Source: Lineus longissimus
Taxonomy: Eukaryota; Nemertea; Pilidiophora; Heteronemertea; Lineidae
Assembly: GCF_910592395.1 (NCBI RefSeq)
Contig: NC_088323.1
Location: 9,734,001-9,798,000 of the forward strand
Reading direction: 5' to 3'
DNA length: 64,000 nt
In this document: positions 1 through 11,740 of the stretch, piece by piece
How the letters are laid out: every line of letters begins with the position of its first letter
How positions within the stretch are numbered: position 1 is the first letter of the stretch
Position numbers and translations under genes: made by a program
The notes under the pieces: model-generated
The model's database searches: none
The model's input: the letters and a program-made list of their open reading frames with translations, nothing else
Told to the model about the DNA's origin: nothing

Positions 1-1660
1 CAGAAAGAAATGATCAATTCCTTATTCCTTTTACACATATCAATTTAATTACCTGGAGAAGTCTATGTTCTTTGACGAATTAAAGAATGAAATGGCACCT
101 GATACAGCTTACGAAGAGGCAAAACAAATGGGATCATTTTAATTTCAATGATCATGGAGAGTTCATTGATCTGTGCCTCAAAGCTGATACGACACTTTTA
201 GCTGATTTATTTGAGAAATTCAGGGAAGTCAATTTGAACTACTTTCAGATCGATCCTTGTCATTGTTACTCGGCACCTTAATTGGCAAGCTGGTTTGAAA
301 CACACTGGAGAAAACCTAGAACTTCTAACAGATAGCAACATTTTACTTACTTTTGAAAAGGCAAAAAGAGGTAGTATTTCGGGAGTGATGGGAACGACAC
401 ACGTTAAGGCCGATGATCACCACAAACAAATAACCTTTACGGTTGGGCAATGATGGAACCTCAACCCTACTGCAGTGTTGAGATGAGGGAACCTAAAGAA
501 GAAACTGTTGAAGACCCAAAAGTTCTCGGGCCCTGGATACCAGGAATTTCTAATTACAATGAAGTAGGTTACTTCTTCGAGGTAGATTTGGCTTACCAAG
601 AAAAAAAAAATTCAAACCAGAGAACTTTCCATTCTGTCCTAATCTCTCTCAATCGGCGATGGTGAATTCAGTCCTTACCAGAGAGAGTTACTTGGTGACG
701 CGAAAGGATATAATGTAGAAAAGTTAATCCTGATACAAAAGGATATAACTTACTACATAGTGCATTACAGGATGCTGCAGTTTTACCTCAATCACGGAAT
801 GGTTCTTAAAAAGGTTCATTCTGTGATATGTTTCAAGCAGTCAATGTGGTTGGCGCCCTACATTGATTTTAACACTAAAAGGATGATGGATTCTACTACC
901 AATTTCGAGAAAGATTATTTTAAACTGATGAACAATTCGTTTTACGTAAAACTTGTAAGAATATAAGGAACAGGATGGAAGTTGAATCGGTCACAGACGG
1001 AGAAAGAGCCAGGAGCTTCATGGCCAATCCTAGGTTTTCCTCAATTTGCATATTCCAGGAAAAGAACGCAGCTATTAGTATGAGTAAGACATCAATGAGG
1101 TTCGACAAATCGATTTACATTGGTGCTTCAGTCTTGGAATTGTCCAAGCTTCTGATGTATGAGTTCTGCTATTATGTTCTTCAATCTTACTTTGGTGAGA
1201 AGAACTTGGAACTACTGTATCTTGACACTGACAGTTTTGTCTTAAAGTTAAAGACAGGCGATTTGACTAAGGACCTGACAAATCTTAAGGATCATTTCGA
1301 TTTGAGTAACTACCCTAAGGATAACCAACTCTACAACACTAGCAAGAAGAGGGTACCAGGCTACTTTAAGGACGAACTAGGAGAAGAGATGATAGAATTC
1401 ATTGCCTTGAGAAGTAAAAGAACGTTATTCAGAGAGACATCTCATTCGATGACTACGTTGACTGTCTTGAAAACAGTAAGTCAAGTGACCACAAAATATG
1501 ATATTTAAGGTCATAAAAGCATCAAATCTATTTGGAGGAGGTTGAAAAGAAAAGCCAGACAGTTTTGTCGTAAAAATGATCACAAGAGATTTATCTTAGA
1601 AGCTAGATGGAATCTCCACGATGCCATTCGGGATGTATTATGAAAAATACATTGATTACA
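1..1660 (+). pseudogene. Decayed family B DNA polymerase (viral/Polinton-type), 5' end outside the window
   Basis: Broken plus-strand pieces line up in order with the polymerase half of a family B DNA polymerase of the viral/transposon type, with stops and frame changes between them. Residues encoded at 90-280 resemble the region before palm motif A. At 430-600 there is a GWAMM-like stretch where the DxxSLYP-type motif should sit, with its start lost. At 760-966 the KLMNNS core of motif B is present, but the following VFGK-type residues are changed. The longest open piece (975-1508) carries motif C as LYLDTDS, and weak C-terminal similarity continues to about 1650. The exonuclease part would lie upstream, outside the window. 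The motif wording differs clearly from the intact polymerase at 36831-40511, so this comes from another lineage. It is a dead copy. I am fairly sure of the family and unsure of the parent element. Confidence 0.75.
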
Positions 1661-2934
1661 CTGAACCTAATTTTGTTAAGTCTGATTATGACGTTGTCAC
1701 AAGAGCATGACAAAGTCAAGAGAGCAAAGCTCGGCAAAGTTCGACTTTAGTTAGATTTAAAATAGTAATGGACTTCATAATAAGAGAACAAGAATACAAA
1801 GAAGCCACTTTGAGTATTACTTACCAGAACAAATAAACATAAAATCTATTACTTTGAAATCTATATCCTTTTACAACTCTTGGTGGACAGTTGATTTCCT
1901 ACCACCTAGTGTCACCATTTTCACATTCATAACCAGTTTATTTAAAATGATAAAAACTGAAACCGAAAGCATTTATAAGAGATGCAATGCTTATTTTGAT
2001 CCATATTCTGGTTCAGAATAGATTTTGACGTTGAAGTTGCAAGCTGAAACCTCCGAATAGCGCATTCTTTCAATTCCAATATCCAACTATAGCGTTGTTG
2101 CAATAAAAGTTTCGTGGTCAAACCGTTTCTTTCCATCAATCCTCTCTTATTAACCATGTCGAGGACGGACTCTCATTTCAAAGATGATCAATCAATACGG
2201 CGACTGTCTTTCAAATAAGAGTAGGCCTCGACTTGCTCATAGTATTTTTCATATCTTTCTGGCCAAGGGCCCAGGTTGTGTGAACCTTACTAATATTTGT
2301 GAACCACCACGGCAAAATGAGTCGCATGTCGCACAGAAGATGAGACTAAAATGACACCAGAACATAATAGAAGAAATTGATATGCTCCGGTTTCACAAAA
2401 AGCAGGCAATAATTTAAATGAACAACCAGTCTGTCTCAACCTGTCCAGCTCAGAGCGACATGCTCATTTTGTCATGGTGGGTCACATTTGTCATGTTTGT
2501 AATCACACTATTACGGTTTAGTGACAACACGTCAGCCAAGTACATTTGGCGAGGCCTATCTTAACACCTTACTGCATGTTTAATTTTCCTCAGTAGACGT
2601 ATATTGCAAAGTATGACAATATTATCTGCCAAAACATAAATGAATTTCCTTTTGCAACACACTCATGTATTATAGTGGATAGTACGTTGTAATACTACGA
2701 CGTCTATTTCGATCAAGCTAAGCTATAAATATGTAAACAATGATTCCGGTGTGCAAGTACCGAAAAAATTAACATTAGTAATGAATTAAAAGACCTCGTT
2801 ACAATCTGAAATATAGCATCCGCACTTGTACCTTATCCGTATCAGTCTCATCACCTTAGTTTCTTAATCACCAACTGTGAGATCCGGTCATGCAGTTCAG
2901 CTGTAAAAAAATTATAAGCCCACCCGAGTACTTT
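1661..2934. other. Non-coding stretch, nothing recognised
   Basis: About 1.3 kb between the polymerase relic and the next long ORF. It is AT-rich, with short ORFs only and no convincing inverted termini. The first part may be remains of the element that carried the polymerase relic. Confidence 0.4.
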
Positions 2935-4041
2935 TTACAGTATAAATACCTTTGCGGTCAATTGCTTACCAGTATCAAATTTGGGCCAGGCAAATAATAT
3001 TTCATTCGCACCAACAATTAACCAATAATTTGAGACAAAAGGGTCACCTAAGGTCATCATTAACGTATTCTTAGCTTCCACCTCTGTTTCATCCAGACAT
3101 GCCCCCAAATCTAGCCTAAACAGAAATAGAGCATGATTCTTTGAATTCAACTTGTAGCCCTCCTTAGGAGCCTGCATTATATTCATGGTGCCAAACTTCG
3201 ACCGATGAACTTCGACGGCGACGTTATAAGATCCTAGCAAAGACACAATTGCGGAGTCTCCTACTTTTCTGAACAAATCATCACCAAAGATAATCGAAGT
3301 GGATTTATTATACTCGTACGGTTTTTCTAAGATGGTGATGGAGTGTGTTCTAGTGACTGATGAGATATAAAGATAGCCATTTAAATCACATTGGATATCC
3401 TCCAAAATGATGTTATCTATATTAGATGATTTAACTCTGTCGACTTCAGATATAATTGAGTAACGCATCCCTTTTAGGCTTTTAACATACTGAAGTTTAA
3501 GAACGAACCCTACATTTACTATTTCATACACATCTAACCAAGATATAGATAGGATTTTTTCCCTGTTCTTGTGCTTCTTAAATTTGCATCGAAAGGTCAT
3601 CTCTAAGAAAACATTTTCACCGCATGAAACCATCTTGAAATATTCGAACGTCGAATTTTTTGGACCGATGATTTTCTTAAGTTCATCATACGGTAGAATC
3701 AACTCTCGGCAATTACCTTTTCCATTCAAATCGAATTGAAATGCTCGAAATTTTTCAAAGGCAGACTTCCGTCCACGACGAGTGCTAACACCTATTGCAT
3801 CATTGCCAAATTCGCCAGCAATGTAGGTGAGCTCGTTAAAATGAAAATTAGATATAACTCTAAAATCTCCGCTTATACTATCTTGGCTGAAGACGTAGAC
3901 ATTACGATGAGGGCTCAAGGTGTAATGAAAAAGAGCCACCGTGACAATGACCCTTAACTTCGTGTGGTAAAAGACCGATGCCGCCCACGCTGGGAATTGG
4001 CCATAGATCCTTACATCACGATATGACCGATAGTTGCCCAA
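2935..4041 (-). CDS. Hypothetical 368-codon ORF, possibly a beta-propeller-like exon
   Basis: An uninterrupted minus-strand frame of 368 codons, long for this AT-rich sequence and so likely coding. I do not recognise the family. It opens with TTG, not ATG, and the first in-frame ATG lies well inside. A splice-acceptor-like ctagcag sits just upstream of 4041, so it may be a 3' exon whose first exon I cannot place. The protein is rich in alternating hydrophobic and charged segments, and a DLNGYLYIS-like strand near residue 225 is reminiscent of NHL or propeller blades. That is only an impression. No signal peptide, membrane segment or catalytic motif is evident. It could be a host gene fragment or a transposon passenger. 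Confidence 0.45.
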   Translation of the reverse strand: MGNYRSYRDVRIYGQFPAWAASVFYHTKLRVIVTVALFHYTLSPHRNVYVFSQDSISGDFRVISNFHFNELTYIAGEFGNDAIGVSTRRGRKSAFEKFRAFQFDLNGKGNCRELILPYDELKKIIGPKNSTFEYFKMVSCGENVFLEMTFRCKFKKHKNREKILSISWLDVYEIVNVGFVLKLQYVKSLKGMRYSIISEVDRVKSSNIDNIILEDIQCDLNGYLYISSVTRTHSITILEKPYEYNKSTSIIFGDDLFRKVGDSAIVSLLGSYNVAVEVHRSKFGTMNIMQAPKEGYKLNSKNHALFLFRLDLGACLDETEVEAKNTLMMTLGDPFVSNYWLIVGANEILFAWPKFDTGKQLTAKVFIL

Positions 4042-4122
4042 CTGCTAGTTCGGAGATATGGTTGAAAGTAAAGATACATCTTTGAATGAAGTGTTTAGGT
4101 TATAAAGGATTAATGGCTCTTC

Positions 4123-4518
4123 AGGACAATCCCCCCCCCCCCCGACAATTCCCCCCTAGAACTCCCTTCCCGTGCAATTGCATGAAATCGCCCTTTAATG
4201 AATTATACATTTCACAGTGGTGTGAAAGATCAGTTTCTCCACAATAATGGTTAAAGGAATCTTTGAGTTACACCTAATCCATCATACATTGTGTCAAGAT
4301 CCCTTGTAGTCATAGGCATAGACAATTTCTCTAATATGGATTTGCAAACGACTTGGCTGGAGGGAGGGAGTCTTCGGAGTGCAAACGGAGGAGAAAACAC
4401 CTTTGCGCAGAAATAGTTCAGCTCCAAAGAAAGGGGACATTTTCACTGGGGGCAATTTTTCGGCGGGTTATTTTACTGGGTGGGGGGGCAATTGAGTGGG
4501 GGGGGGGGGGATTGTCCT
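4123..4518. repeat. Short foldback element with AGGACAATCCCCCC termini
   Basis: The left end reads AGGACAAT followed by a C-tract (4123 onward). The right end is its reverse complement, a G-tract followed by ATTGTCCT (to 4518). Interior parts also pair loosely through further C/G-rich stretches. About 396 bp, no coding capacity and no clear target duplication. MITE-like. Confidence 0.6.
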
Positions 4519-4741
4519 AGAAGCGGATGAATATGTTCAATGAAAAAAAGTTAATATATCACATTTGGGAGTTGGGAGGCTGCCGCTCTCTATTGATTTG
4601 CTAATTGTCATAAGTAATGTACACATCGACGTTTCAAAAACATGGCACATGGCACAATTCCAACTTGGATTAGTTCCTAAGATAGATTCAACAAAGTGGT
4701 TATCCTAATTTCAGTCCACGACTTGGCATACGACATAATTA

Positions 4742-6645
4742 CTGTATACGTTGCATTTGCTGGCCACCACAAGAAGACCAGAATAGGCCTATATTACTCC
4801 TTATACATGTTTAAGGCCACGAGGAGAGTTCCATTTGTCACCACTCACTGAAATGTTGTATAATAATTTTGGAAGCTACGGATTGCCTTGTCAGCAGTCT
4901 GCTGGCACACTGACATTAACTGTCAATGAAAGTTAGGCCTTTGAAAACAATTTTATGAAATATTGATTAGCAAGATGTTGAGGCCAAGGCAGTTGATGTT
5001 GTCAGCATGCTTGTAAGGACAATTCTTTTTCTCCTGATTTTGCACCGTCTTTGGTGCATGGACAATGGGAATGGAGCTTAGGAGGACCGTAATGAAAATG
5101 ATGCTGTTGGTGATAATGAAAATGTCGTAATTCCTCGCAGACTGAACGCCTACTCATTAGATATTCGTATCAGGCGACTTGATGAGTACCATGAGCTGAA
5201 CATTGCAAGGCCAAATGGGATTACTCCTTCAGAATATGGACAGCTACGTGGCATTCCCCTAAGGACCATTGCGCGATGGATACAGGAGGAGGATGAATTG
5301 CGCGAGAGACACCGAGAATCCACATACAGATTGCGACAGATGCAAAGGCTAAGGCAACATGGAATTGATGGCACAGGTAAGTTATCCTGGTGACCTTGGT
5401 GCATCGGGGAAATGAATCAGGTGAATGAGGTGAAATGTAGGTGGGGGCTGGTAGGCAGGCAGGTGATGTGGCCCTTACGATTTTCCTCTCTCATTTCAGG
5501 TGGATGGCCAGAGGTAGAGAGACTCTTAAATGATTGGTTCCTACAGCGTCGAGAACATGGTCTTCCGGCTGGGAGTTACCTGATGTTCCAGGGTGAACGG
5601 TTCTTCAACATTTGGTGGCACGATCTTCCTGAGGAACAGAGAGAACATTGGATGGAACTGCGCCCTCATCTCATACCATTTTCAGCATCAAGTGGATGGT
5701 TACAAGATTTCTTGACTCGTCATGGTATTAGCTACAGGAAGACTTGCAAAGACTCTACATCAATACTGCTCAATGCTGCAGAGTTGGTAACGGCATTTCA
5801 AAATGAGGTCCGAAACATTATCAATGATAATGGAATACAGATTTTCGTCAACATGGATGAAAATTTTGTTCATTGGGACATCGCACCCACGTACACGTAC
5901 TCTTTGCAAGGTTTGAAACAAGTGGACATACGAACTTCGCGAGGAAATGTAAAATTGTACGGTGACTTTAGCGATGACTGCGTGTGGGAGAAAACTCCCT
6001 GCAAGTATAATTTTCAAGGGTCTGCGCGATGATGGTCCAGAAATCGCTCGACTTCGGGCAACTGCCCCCGATGGTGTGCGGGTAACGGGCTCGCAAACAG
6101 GCTGGGCAAGTTGGCAGACACTGATTGCTGGGGTAAATGATTGCCTCATACCGTTTGTGGGAGACAACTTTCCATTCCTCCTAATTTGGGACATGTTCCA
6201 AGCGCACCGGCATCAACAAGAGCGTGACCATGTAGAGGTCGTTCTCCACAAATCACCAGGGATGCTGTAATTCAGATGGTATCAACTGTCTGGGAGAGAA
6301 TTGCCCCAGAAGCAATCAATACAGCATGGAGAGTGAGTGGGCTTGAAGGCAATCAAGAAAATCCGCCTCATCAAAATGATGAGGTACACTTTGAAGTTGA
6401 TGCCGAAAATCCCGAAGATGATCCTCATTTCCTTGAAGATTTAGATGACTGAGATTAATAGGGTAGTGCTCTCCAATAAAGCCATGTGTGCTCAAATCAA
6501 TGTGTTATGATGTCAGTTTTTCCCACAGGCCTAGACCTCATTCCCTGACAATGCAGTTGATCTATGAAGGCCTAAAACATGTATAAGGAGTAATATAGGC
6601 CTATTCTGGTCTTCTTGTGGTGGCCAGCAAATGCAACGTATACAG
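4742..6645 (+). mobile_element. pogo-like (Tc1/mariner superfamily) element I, internally deleted
   Basis: The TIRs begin CTGTATACGTTGCATTTGCT and run about 77 bp with one visible mismatch (4742-4818 and 6569-6645). A TA dinucleotide flanks each side (4740-4741 and 6646-6647), as expected for Tc1/mariner/pogo elements. Total 1,904 bp. The interior carries a two-exon transposase relic related to the one at 59347-61659. The well-matched TIRs suggest the copy jumped fairly recently, although its transposase is now broken. Confidence 0.88.
5053..6453 (+). pseudogene. pogo-like transposase relic (DDE_1/CENP-B type)
   Basis: Exon 1 runs from about 5053 (start not certain) to 5376 and encodes a helix-turn-helix-like region. 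It ends ACAG followed by GTAAGT. Exon 2 begins at 5500 after a TTTCAG acceptor and opens with a CENP-B-like segment (WPEVERLLNDWFLQRREHG), followed by the DDE core. The first catalytic Asp lies in VNMDENF (about 5851) and the second in LLIWDMFQAHRH (about 6183-6218). There is a frame change near 5953. A deletion near 6215-6270 removes roughly 60-70 residues between the second Asp and the C-terminus, judged against the sister gene at 59347-61659. The acidic tail ends at a stop near 6453. A dead transposase. The protein aligns segment by segment with the intact sister gene, which fixes the intron and the losses. Confidence 0.8.
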
Positions 6646-6647
6646 TA

Positions 6648-7865
6648 TATACGCCTAAAGGAATTCAAAGTGGTGTTGTGCAGGTACACGTAATCTATCA
6701 CTGTGAAATATTGACCAATTCAGTTGAATCGAAGTTAACATCAGATGACTGTAATTCACCCTCACAGTTTTAAATGTAGGTGAACACTCTCTTTCTCAGT
6801 TGAGTACGCCTTGCATTCAAACGAGAAATTGGCTTATCTTTAACAGCGGCATAAAGTTACAAAGTCTATTTTTCCTAATCGATTTCACGGTATCGTGCGA
6901 GTTTCAAACTAAGTGCACGCGATCAATCGCCTTGTCGAGAACATTTCTCCAAAAGTACTCTTGATAGTATCAGAAATTCGAATGCCATTGCGTGGACTTC
7001 ATGATTGAGGCATCGCATCAGCCAAAAGTATGAGTCATATAGGTCACACGATCGCTGAAGAAAATTCTAACAATGATTGGCCCGATGCACGGATGATGAC
7101 GATCGCTCCATAGAACGAATCATTCATACATGCCGTATTTAAACCTAGCATACCAAAAATACTAATTGTACTATTTTTGGGATACTAGCCTCATTTTCCC
7201 TGGTAGGCAACCAGTCTAGGACTAACGAACTTCCGATATCTAACCGGGCAGTAGAGCTAATCAGTCAGGCAAAAGCACAGAGAAGGGAACAAAGCCTGAT
7301 AGACGACGGCGAGTACCACCGTACCGGCGTCTAAACCGGTTGTGCATGCAACAACAACACATTATGTATTTATTGTAGAATAGGTTGCGGATATGAAACT
7401 GAAATATCGAATACCTGTTTTGTCCAAATCCGATGCCCTTTTTTACCGTCTTTGCAATTCCAGCCATTAGTAGCATCATTCCTGTGAAGATGACAGGTTC
7501 TCGTTTGATCATGGCCAACATGGCCGTTAAGGTAAGTGGTGGAAAAAGCATCGCACCTCTGAATATTCGTGCATGCCACGCTACATCGAAGAATTGACTG
7601 AACTCGTAAGATTGCAGAATTTAAATCATCGGTTCCGTCAATGCGCATTGTCATGAAATGAAATGAGGAAAACACTAAACTTGCTGAAGATATGTCCATG
7701 TTGGTCATCATGTGCAATAATCCCTATCTGGCCATGAATCGCATTTCCACGGTCTACGAACACTGCCAATATTATTCTTGATTGGACGACCTGCTTTTTC
7801 GAGATATTGATGGTGTTATCGCAAACACCTCAGACAAAAATTTTTTTTAAACACCCAATGGCTAG
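6648..7865. other. Non-coding stretch, nothing recognised
   Basis: No supported gene. Short ORFs around 7261-7717 show no family signature. A short imperfect palindrome around ACCAAAAATACTAATTGTAC at 7150-7190 is the only local structure noted. Confidence 0.35.
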
Positions 7866-9358
7866 CCTATTTAGAGGTAGGTGATAAAGTATGGAATTAG
7901 TGAAACCTTGGAAACACTGATAAACCTTGGAAACACTCCTTAAAATGCATAAAAACATGAAATAATGCCATTCGAACCTAACGTGGTTACGAATCAACAT
8001 TTGGAGCTTATTCTTACATGATCAGATCGGAATTTTATGGTAATTTAGAAATCTGTCGCATATCCGATTCAATAGTCTATATTTTAGAACAACCCAGTTG
8101 TACCTCGCCTCTAGTGTACAGTACTGATCTCCCAAATATGGGAAGACACGCCCACCACACACCCATAATATGGACCAATAGCAATTCAATTCAATTCAAT
8201 TCAATTTATTGCACAACTATCAAAGGATAAGACAGTATGGCAGTACATATATATACAAATACAACACATACAAAAATATTTTTAAAAGAAAGTTACATGT
8301 ATATGGTAATTAAAATAAGACCACAATGACTTATTAATTAGTGCCCCTGAAGAGCTGTTTGTCTTTCTTCAAAGGCTTTCGAGATAAAAATAGCGGTATC
8401 TAAAATAATCTTGTTGTCAGTACTACTCATAATAGAAATAAAATCCAGATTTGAAAATAATTGACTACATTTATAAAAATTTATATTTGTGAGATACTCG
8501 TCTCTTAATTTATTGTTAGAGGGACATCGTGCAAAAAAGTTGAACTCGTCCTCGACAACGTTACACCCAAAAGGACAGAGACGCTTTTCTAACTGAGTAC
8601 CAAAATGTCTACCTTTTTCGATGAGTAGGTTGCGCTCCGCTTATAAATACGCCACCACCACGCGGGGCCTATTTGAACTACGGATCGGTCTGTTCATACA
8701 GGGTGATACAGAGAAAATTGACTACTTGGGAAGTTGGGGGCCTGTCATGCATTATGCATGGATAAGGTTGACGACTATGTCTAGGCCTAATTGTCTATGA
8801 TTGACTGATATTTTATAACAAACGATGAATAAAAGAAGCCTAGTCATGTATGTTTATTACCGAAGTTTGCGGATGAAAATTTCCTTCGCCGTGAGCGATT
8901 TCTTACATCTTCCAGTACGCATCGAGGGATGCAGAGATCTTTGTGACGTCACCAGTTCTAAGCGGTTTTTTTATTCACGTGTGTGTTTGTCCTATGATCT
9001 CGTGCATCTAGTACCGAGCATAATACTTTATCGTCTATGGAATACAAAACAATCATAAAAACTAATTTTTGCTTCCATTGAAGAGAAATAAAATATTTTA
9101 ACGACCACAGCGCATTGCCAATTGATGACGTCATCCTCCACATTAAAAATTTTGGCTTCTGAACTAACTGGCAAATTGCTATCAATAAAGTCAGCTGGGA
9201 CGAGACTGTCAGTTGGGAGGGTATAAATCGTGGAAGGAACGCACCCGATTTCCCGCGCTATTTGCACAGTGATTCCATGGTTTACATTGAATATTACAAG
9301 GTTTATCAGTGTTTCCAAGGTTTCACTAATTCCATACTTTATCAACTACCCTATTTAG
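7866..9358. repeat. TIR element with about 60-bp inverted ends, hosting a LINE fragment
   Basis: The segment at 7866-7925 (core GATAAAGTATGGAATTAGTG) reappears inverted at 9293-9358, including the AAACCTTGGAAACACTGATA block. The ends differ by a few bases and small gaps. No transposase is recognised inside. A minus-strand ORF reading through the right end (9028-9345) has no recognisable domain. The LINE fragment at 8182-8642 lies within and probably landed later. A non-autonomous DNA element is the simplest reading. Confidence 0.6.
8182..8642 (-). mobile_element. 5'-truncated non-LTR retrotransposon (LINE) 3' end
   Basis: Read on the minus strand, about 8640-8341 is open and encodes the typical C-terminus of LINE reverse transcriptases: an IEKGRHFGTQLEKRLCPFGC zinc-knuckle, then VEDEFNFFARCP and a helical tail before a stop near 8341. 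An AT-rich 3' UTR follows, ending in a pentanucleotide tail seen on the plus strand as CAATT repeated at about 8182-8205, i.e. (AATTG)n on the coding strand. Such simple-repeat tails are known from several LINE clades. 5' truncation is expected of target-primed reverse transcription. The clade is not determined. Confidence 0.78.
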
Positions 9359-9368
9359 AATATACCGG

Positions 9369-9520
9369 TATAGAGGTTCTTCACTGACGACACATGATGA
9401 CGTTGCCAATTGTTTTGCACTGCCATATTGGCCGTCATACGTGGTCACGACGTAAAGGAAATGCATTGGCAGGTGGCTGTCAAAACGTCACGTCGTGACG
9501 TCACGTGAAGAACCTCTATA
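9369..9520. repeat. 152-bp palindromic MITE
   Basis: Perfect 16-bp termini TATAGAGGTTCTTCAC and its reverse complement at 9369-9384 and 9505-9520. Further GTGACG/CGTCAC pairing lies inside. No coding capacity. Confidence 0.7.
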
Positions 9521-9875
9521 GAATTAGTATAGGGTACTATAAGATCCTATATGAAAAAATTCTAATGATTTTCACCGTATCTAATATACTCGTAGATTTT
9601 ATATAACGTAAATAACCTTTTGAATCATACATGAAAAACCTACATAGCACCTCTTAAAATTCCACTGAGAATTTACGAAATTCGATATAGAAAGTTCTCT
9701 GACGATTTTGTACTGTTTTCCTTGAGAAAGGTAAGTAGTTTCTCTAACAATTTTCTTCAGTGAAATATTTGCATGTGATTGTTCTGTAATGTACGATATA
9801 GTCAAAAAACAAATTTGCTGGTGTCATCTTCATTTACATGTAGCTGTTTATGCTTCTCATTATTTCTGGGTGCAC

Positions 9876-10279
9876 CTTAACTTTACCCAGGACTAACCTG
9901 GGTGTACCTCATTGATCCTTATGCGCACCCAGCTTGTATTTCTCGACGATTAAAACCAGTGTACGAGTTGTGGTACGTATGTCTCCGTATAGCTGTACAC
10001 GAACTGCAAACGAGACGTCGGGCTGCCAACCTGGCTTGTTAACAGCAGCTGGTCATCATTATCGTCATATTCTTCATCTTAACTTTACCCAGGTCTAACC
10101 TGGGTGTGCCTTATTGATCCTTATGCGCACCCAGCTTGTATTTCTCGACGATTAAAACCAGTGTACGAGGTGTGGTACGTACGCCTGGGTGTAGCTGTAC
10201 ACGAACTGCAAACGAGGCGTCGGGCTGCAAACTTGGCGTGTTAACGGCAGCTGGTCATCATTATCATCATCTTCTTCAT
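9876..10279. repeat. Tandem duplication, two copies of a 202-bp unit
   Basis: The unit beginning CTTAACTTTACCCAGG occurs at 9876 and again at 10078. The copies stay closely similar through the GCACCCAGCTTGTATTTCTC and GGTCATCATTAT blocks, with scattered substitutions. A simple local duplication, no gene seen. Confidence 0.8.
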
Positions 10280-10425
10280 CATCCCAATCACTAGAACGAT
10301 AATTCTACCGTATCAAAACCACATTTATAAACGTTTTAAGAAAAGGAGAAAAAAATTCTCGGTGCGTGATTTAATTATGATTTGCAGCAAGACAAACATA
10401 CCGGCCCGAATTTATAAAGAAAGGT

Positions 10426-11740
10426 AAGGTAAAATGGGGTCATTGTAGCCCCTTTTTCGCCTATATCTTTGATTACGCAAGATATTTCCAGGCAGATTCA
10501 CAAAAACTCGCCAGCATCTTGTAGTGGCACCTCTTCCAATTTTACAGCCTGCAATTTAGGGCACTTAATCTAAAAAAATGCCTCTGAGAGACAATACAAG
10601 ACTCGTGGTCAGGGGCTACAAATACCCCGTGGCCTTGGAGTATTTTTAGCCCCTGACTAAAATTTAAAACCGCATGTTTTTTATGTATGAGAACATTTTT
10701 TTTCACAGGTTCATGGTCTTTATAAGTAATAAGGCTCTCAATATCATTCCAATCTATAGGTTGACGACGAGATTTTGCTGGTGTCAAGCAATATTTATTG
10801 AACACATTAAGTGATGCTCGATTCAATCACTTACCAACAATTTAAATAATATAGTCGCCAATCAGACCGATTTAAAAATGGTATAAAACATAAACTTCTA
10901 TTTATCACCTATGTTGTACATTACACCTTGTGTCAGACAACATCTTGTGACACTCTGAATTGACTGACGGTCTTGTCGTGCGCCATTAAAAAATGTGTTT
11001 CAGTTATGGGTCATGTGTCAACCCCAACTATAGCTGGCACCACTTAATGGTAATGCAATGTACCATGAGAAATGCTGCTAACTAGTCGATGGTGTGGCTT
11101 TAACTAGAGATACTTGTAACTTTGAAAATATTGACATTATTTCGAAATAATTTTAGATAAACTAGTATGAAACCTCAAATGTATCATTGTTGGTACATAA
11201 CGGGTTAACATTGTATCTAATTCGAATAGATTTATGATCAAATAATATAATCGGGTATAAGAATAAAAATCCTAGCATTTTCATGATTTGTGACAGGATA
11301 TATTGAGCTATTTATAGGGGCTACAAATACCCCGAACCAACGGGCTACAAATACCCCGAGGGTACCTTGGTCAGAAAAGTGCCTCTGAAAAATTTACTTT
11401 TAATAATGACATCAAATGCCGCATACAATATTCTCTACACTCAATACTGCTCACCTGAACCAAGTTTCAAATATATCAATGCTCTGCAAGTTTGCAAAAT
11501 TCAGACCCGTAAAAAGTTCGATCCCAACTTTTTTTGTGCATGTGTCTGATTTGTTTACTATTTATAGCCAAAGCTCTTACATAACAGGTTGGATACTCCA
11601 AAACTATTGATGTTGTGATACTCAACAGTCACCTCTTTCATATCCATGCTTGGGTTGGCTGAATGGATATCGGAATATGAATCAAAAACATTGCCAGGGA
11701 CTACAATTAGACCGGGGCTACAAATTCCCAATTTTACCTT
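10426..11740. repeat. TIR element with subterminal GGGCTACAAATACCCCG motifs
   Basis: The left end AAGGTAAAATGGGG...TGTAGCCCC (10426-10452) reappears inverted at the right end (11713-11740). Copies of the short palindrome-like motif GGGCTACAAATACCCCG occur at about 10613, 11319 and 11342, inside each end. No convincing gene lies between them. This layout (short TIR plus repeated subterminal motif) suits a non-autonomous DNA transposon. Confidence 0.55.

Noticed and set aside
5760-6194. 144-codon minus-strand ORF
   Set aside because: Antisense shadow of the pogo-like transposase relic.
9876-10279. Possible CRISPR-like or satellite array
   Set aside because: Only two copies of a 202-bp unit, no spacer structure and a eukaryotic context; a plain tandem duplication.
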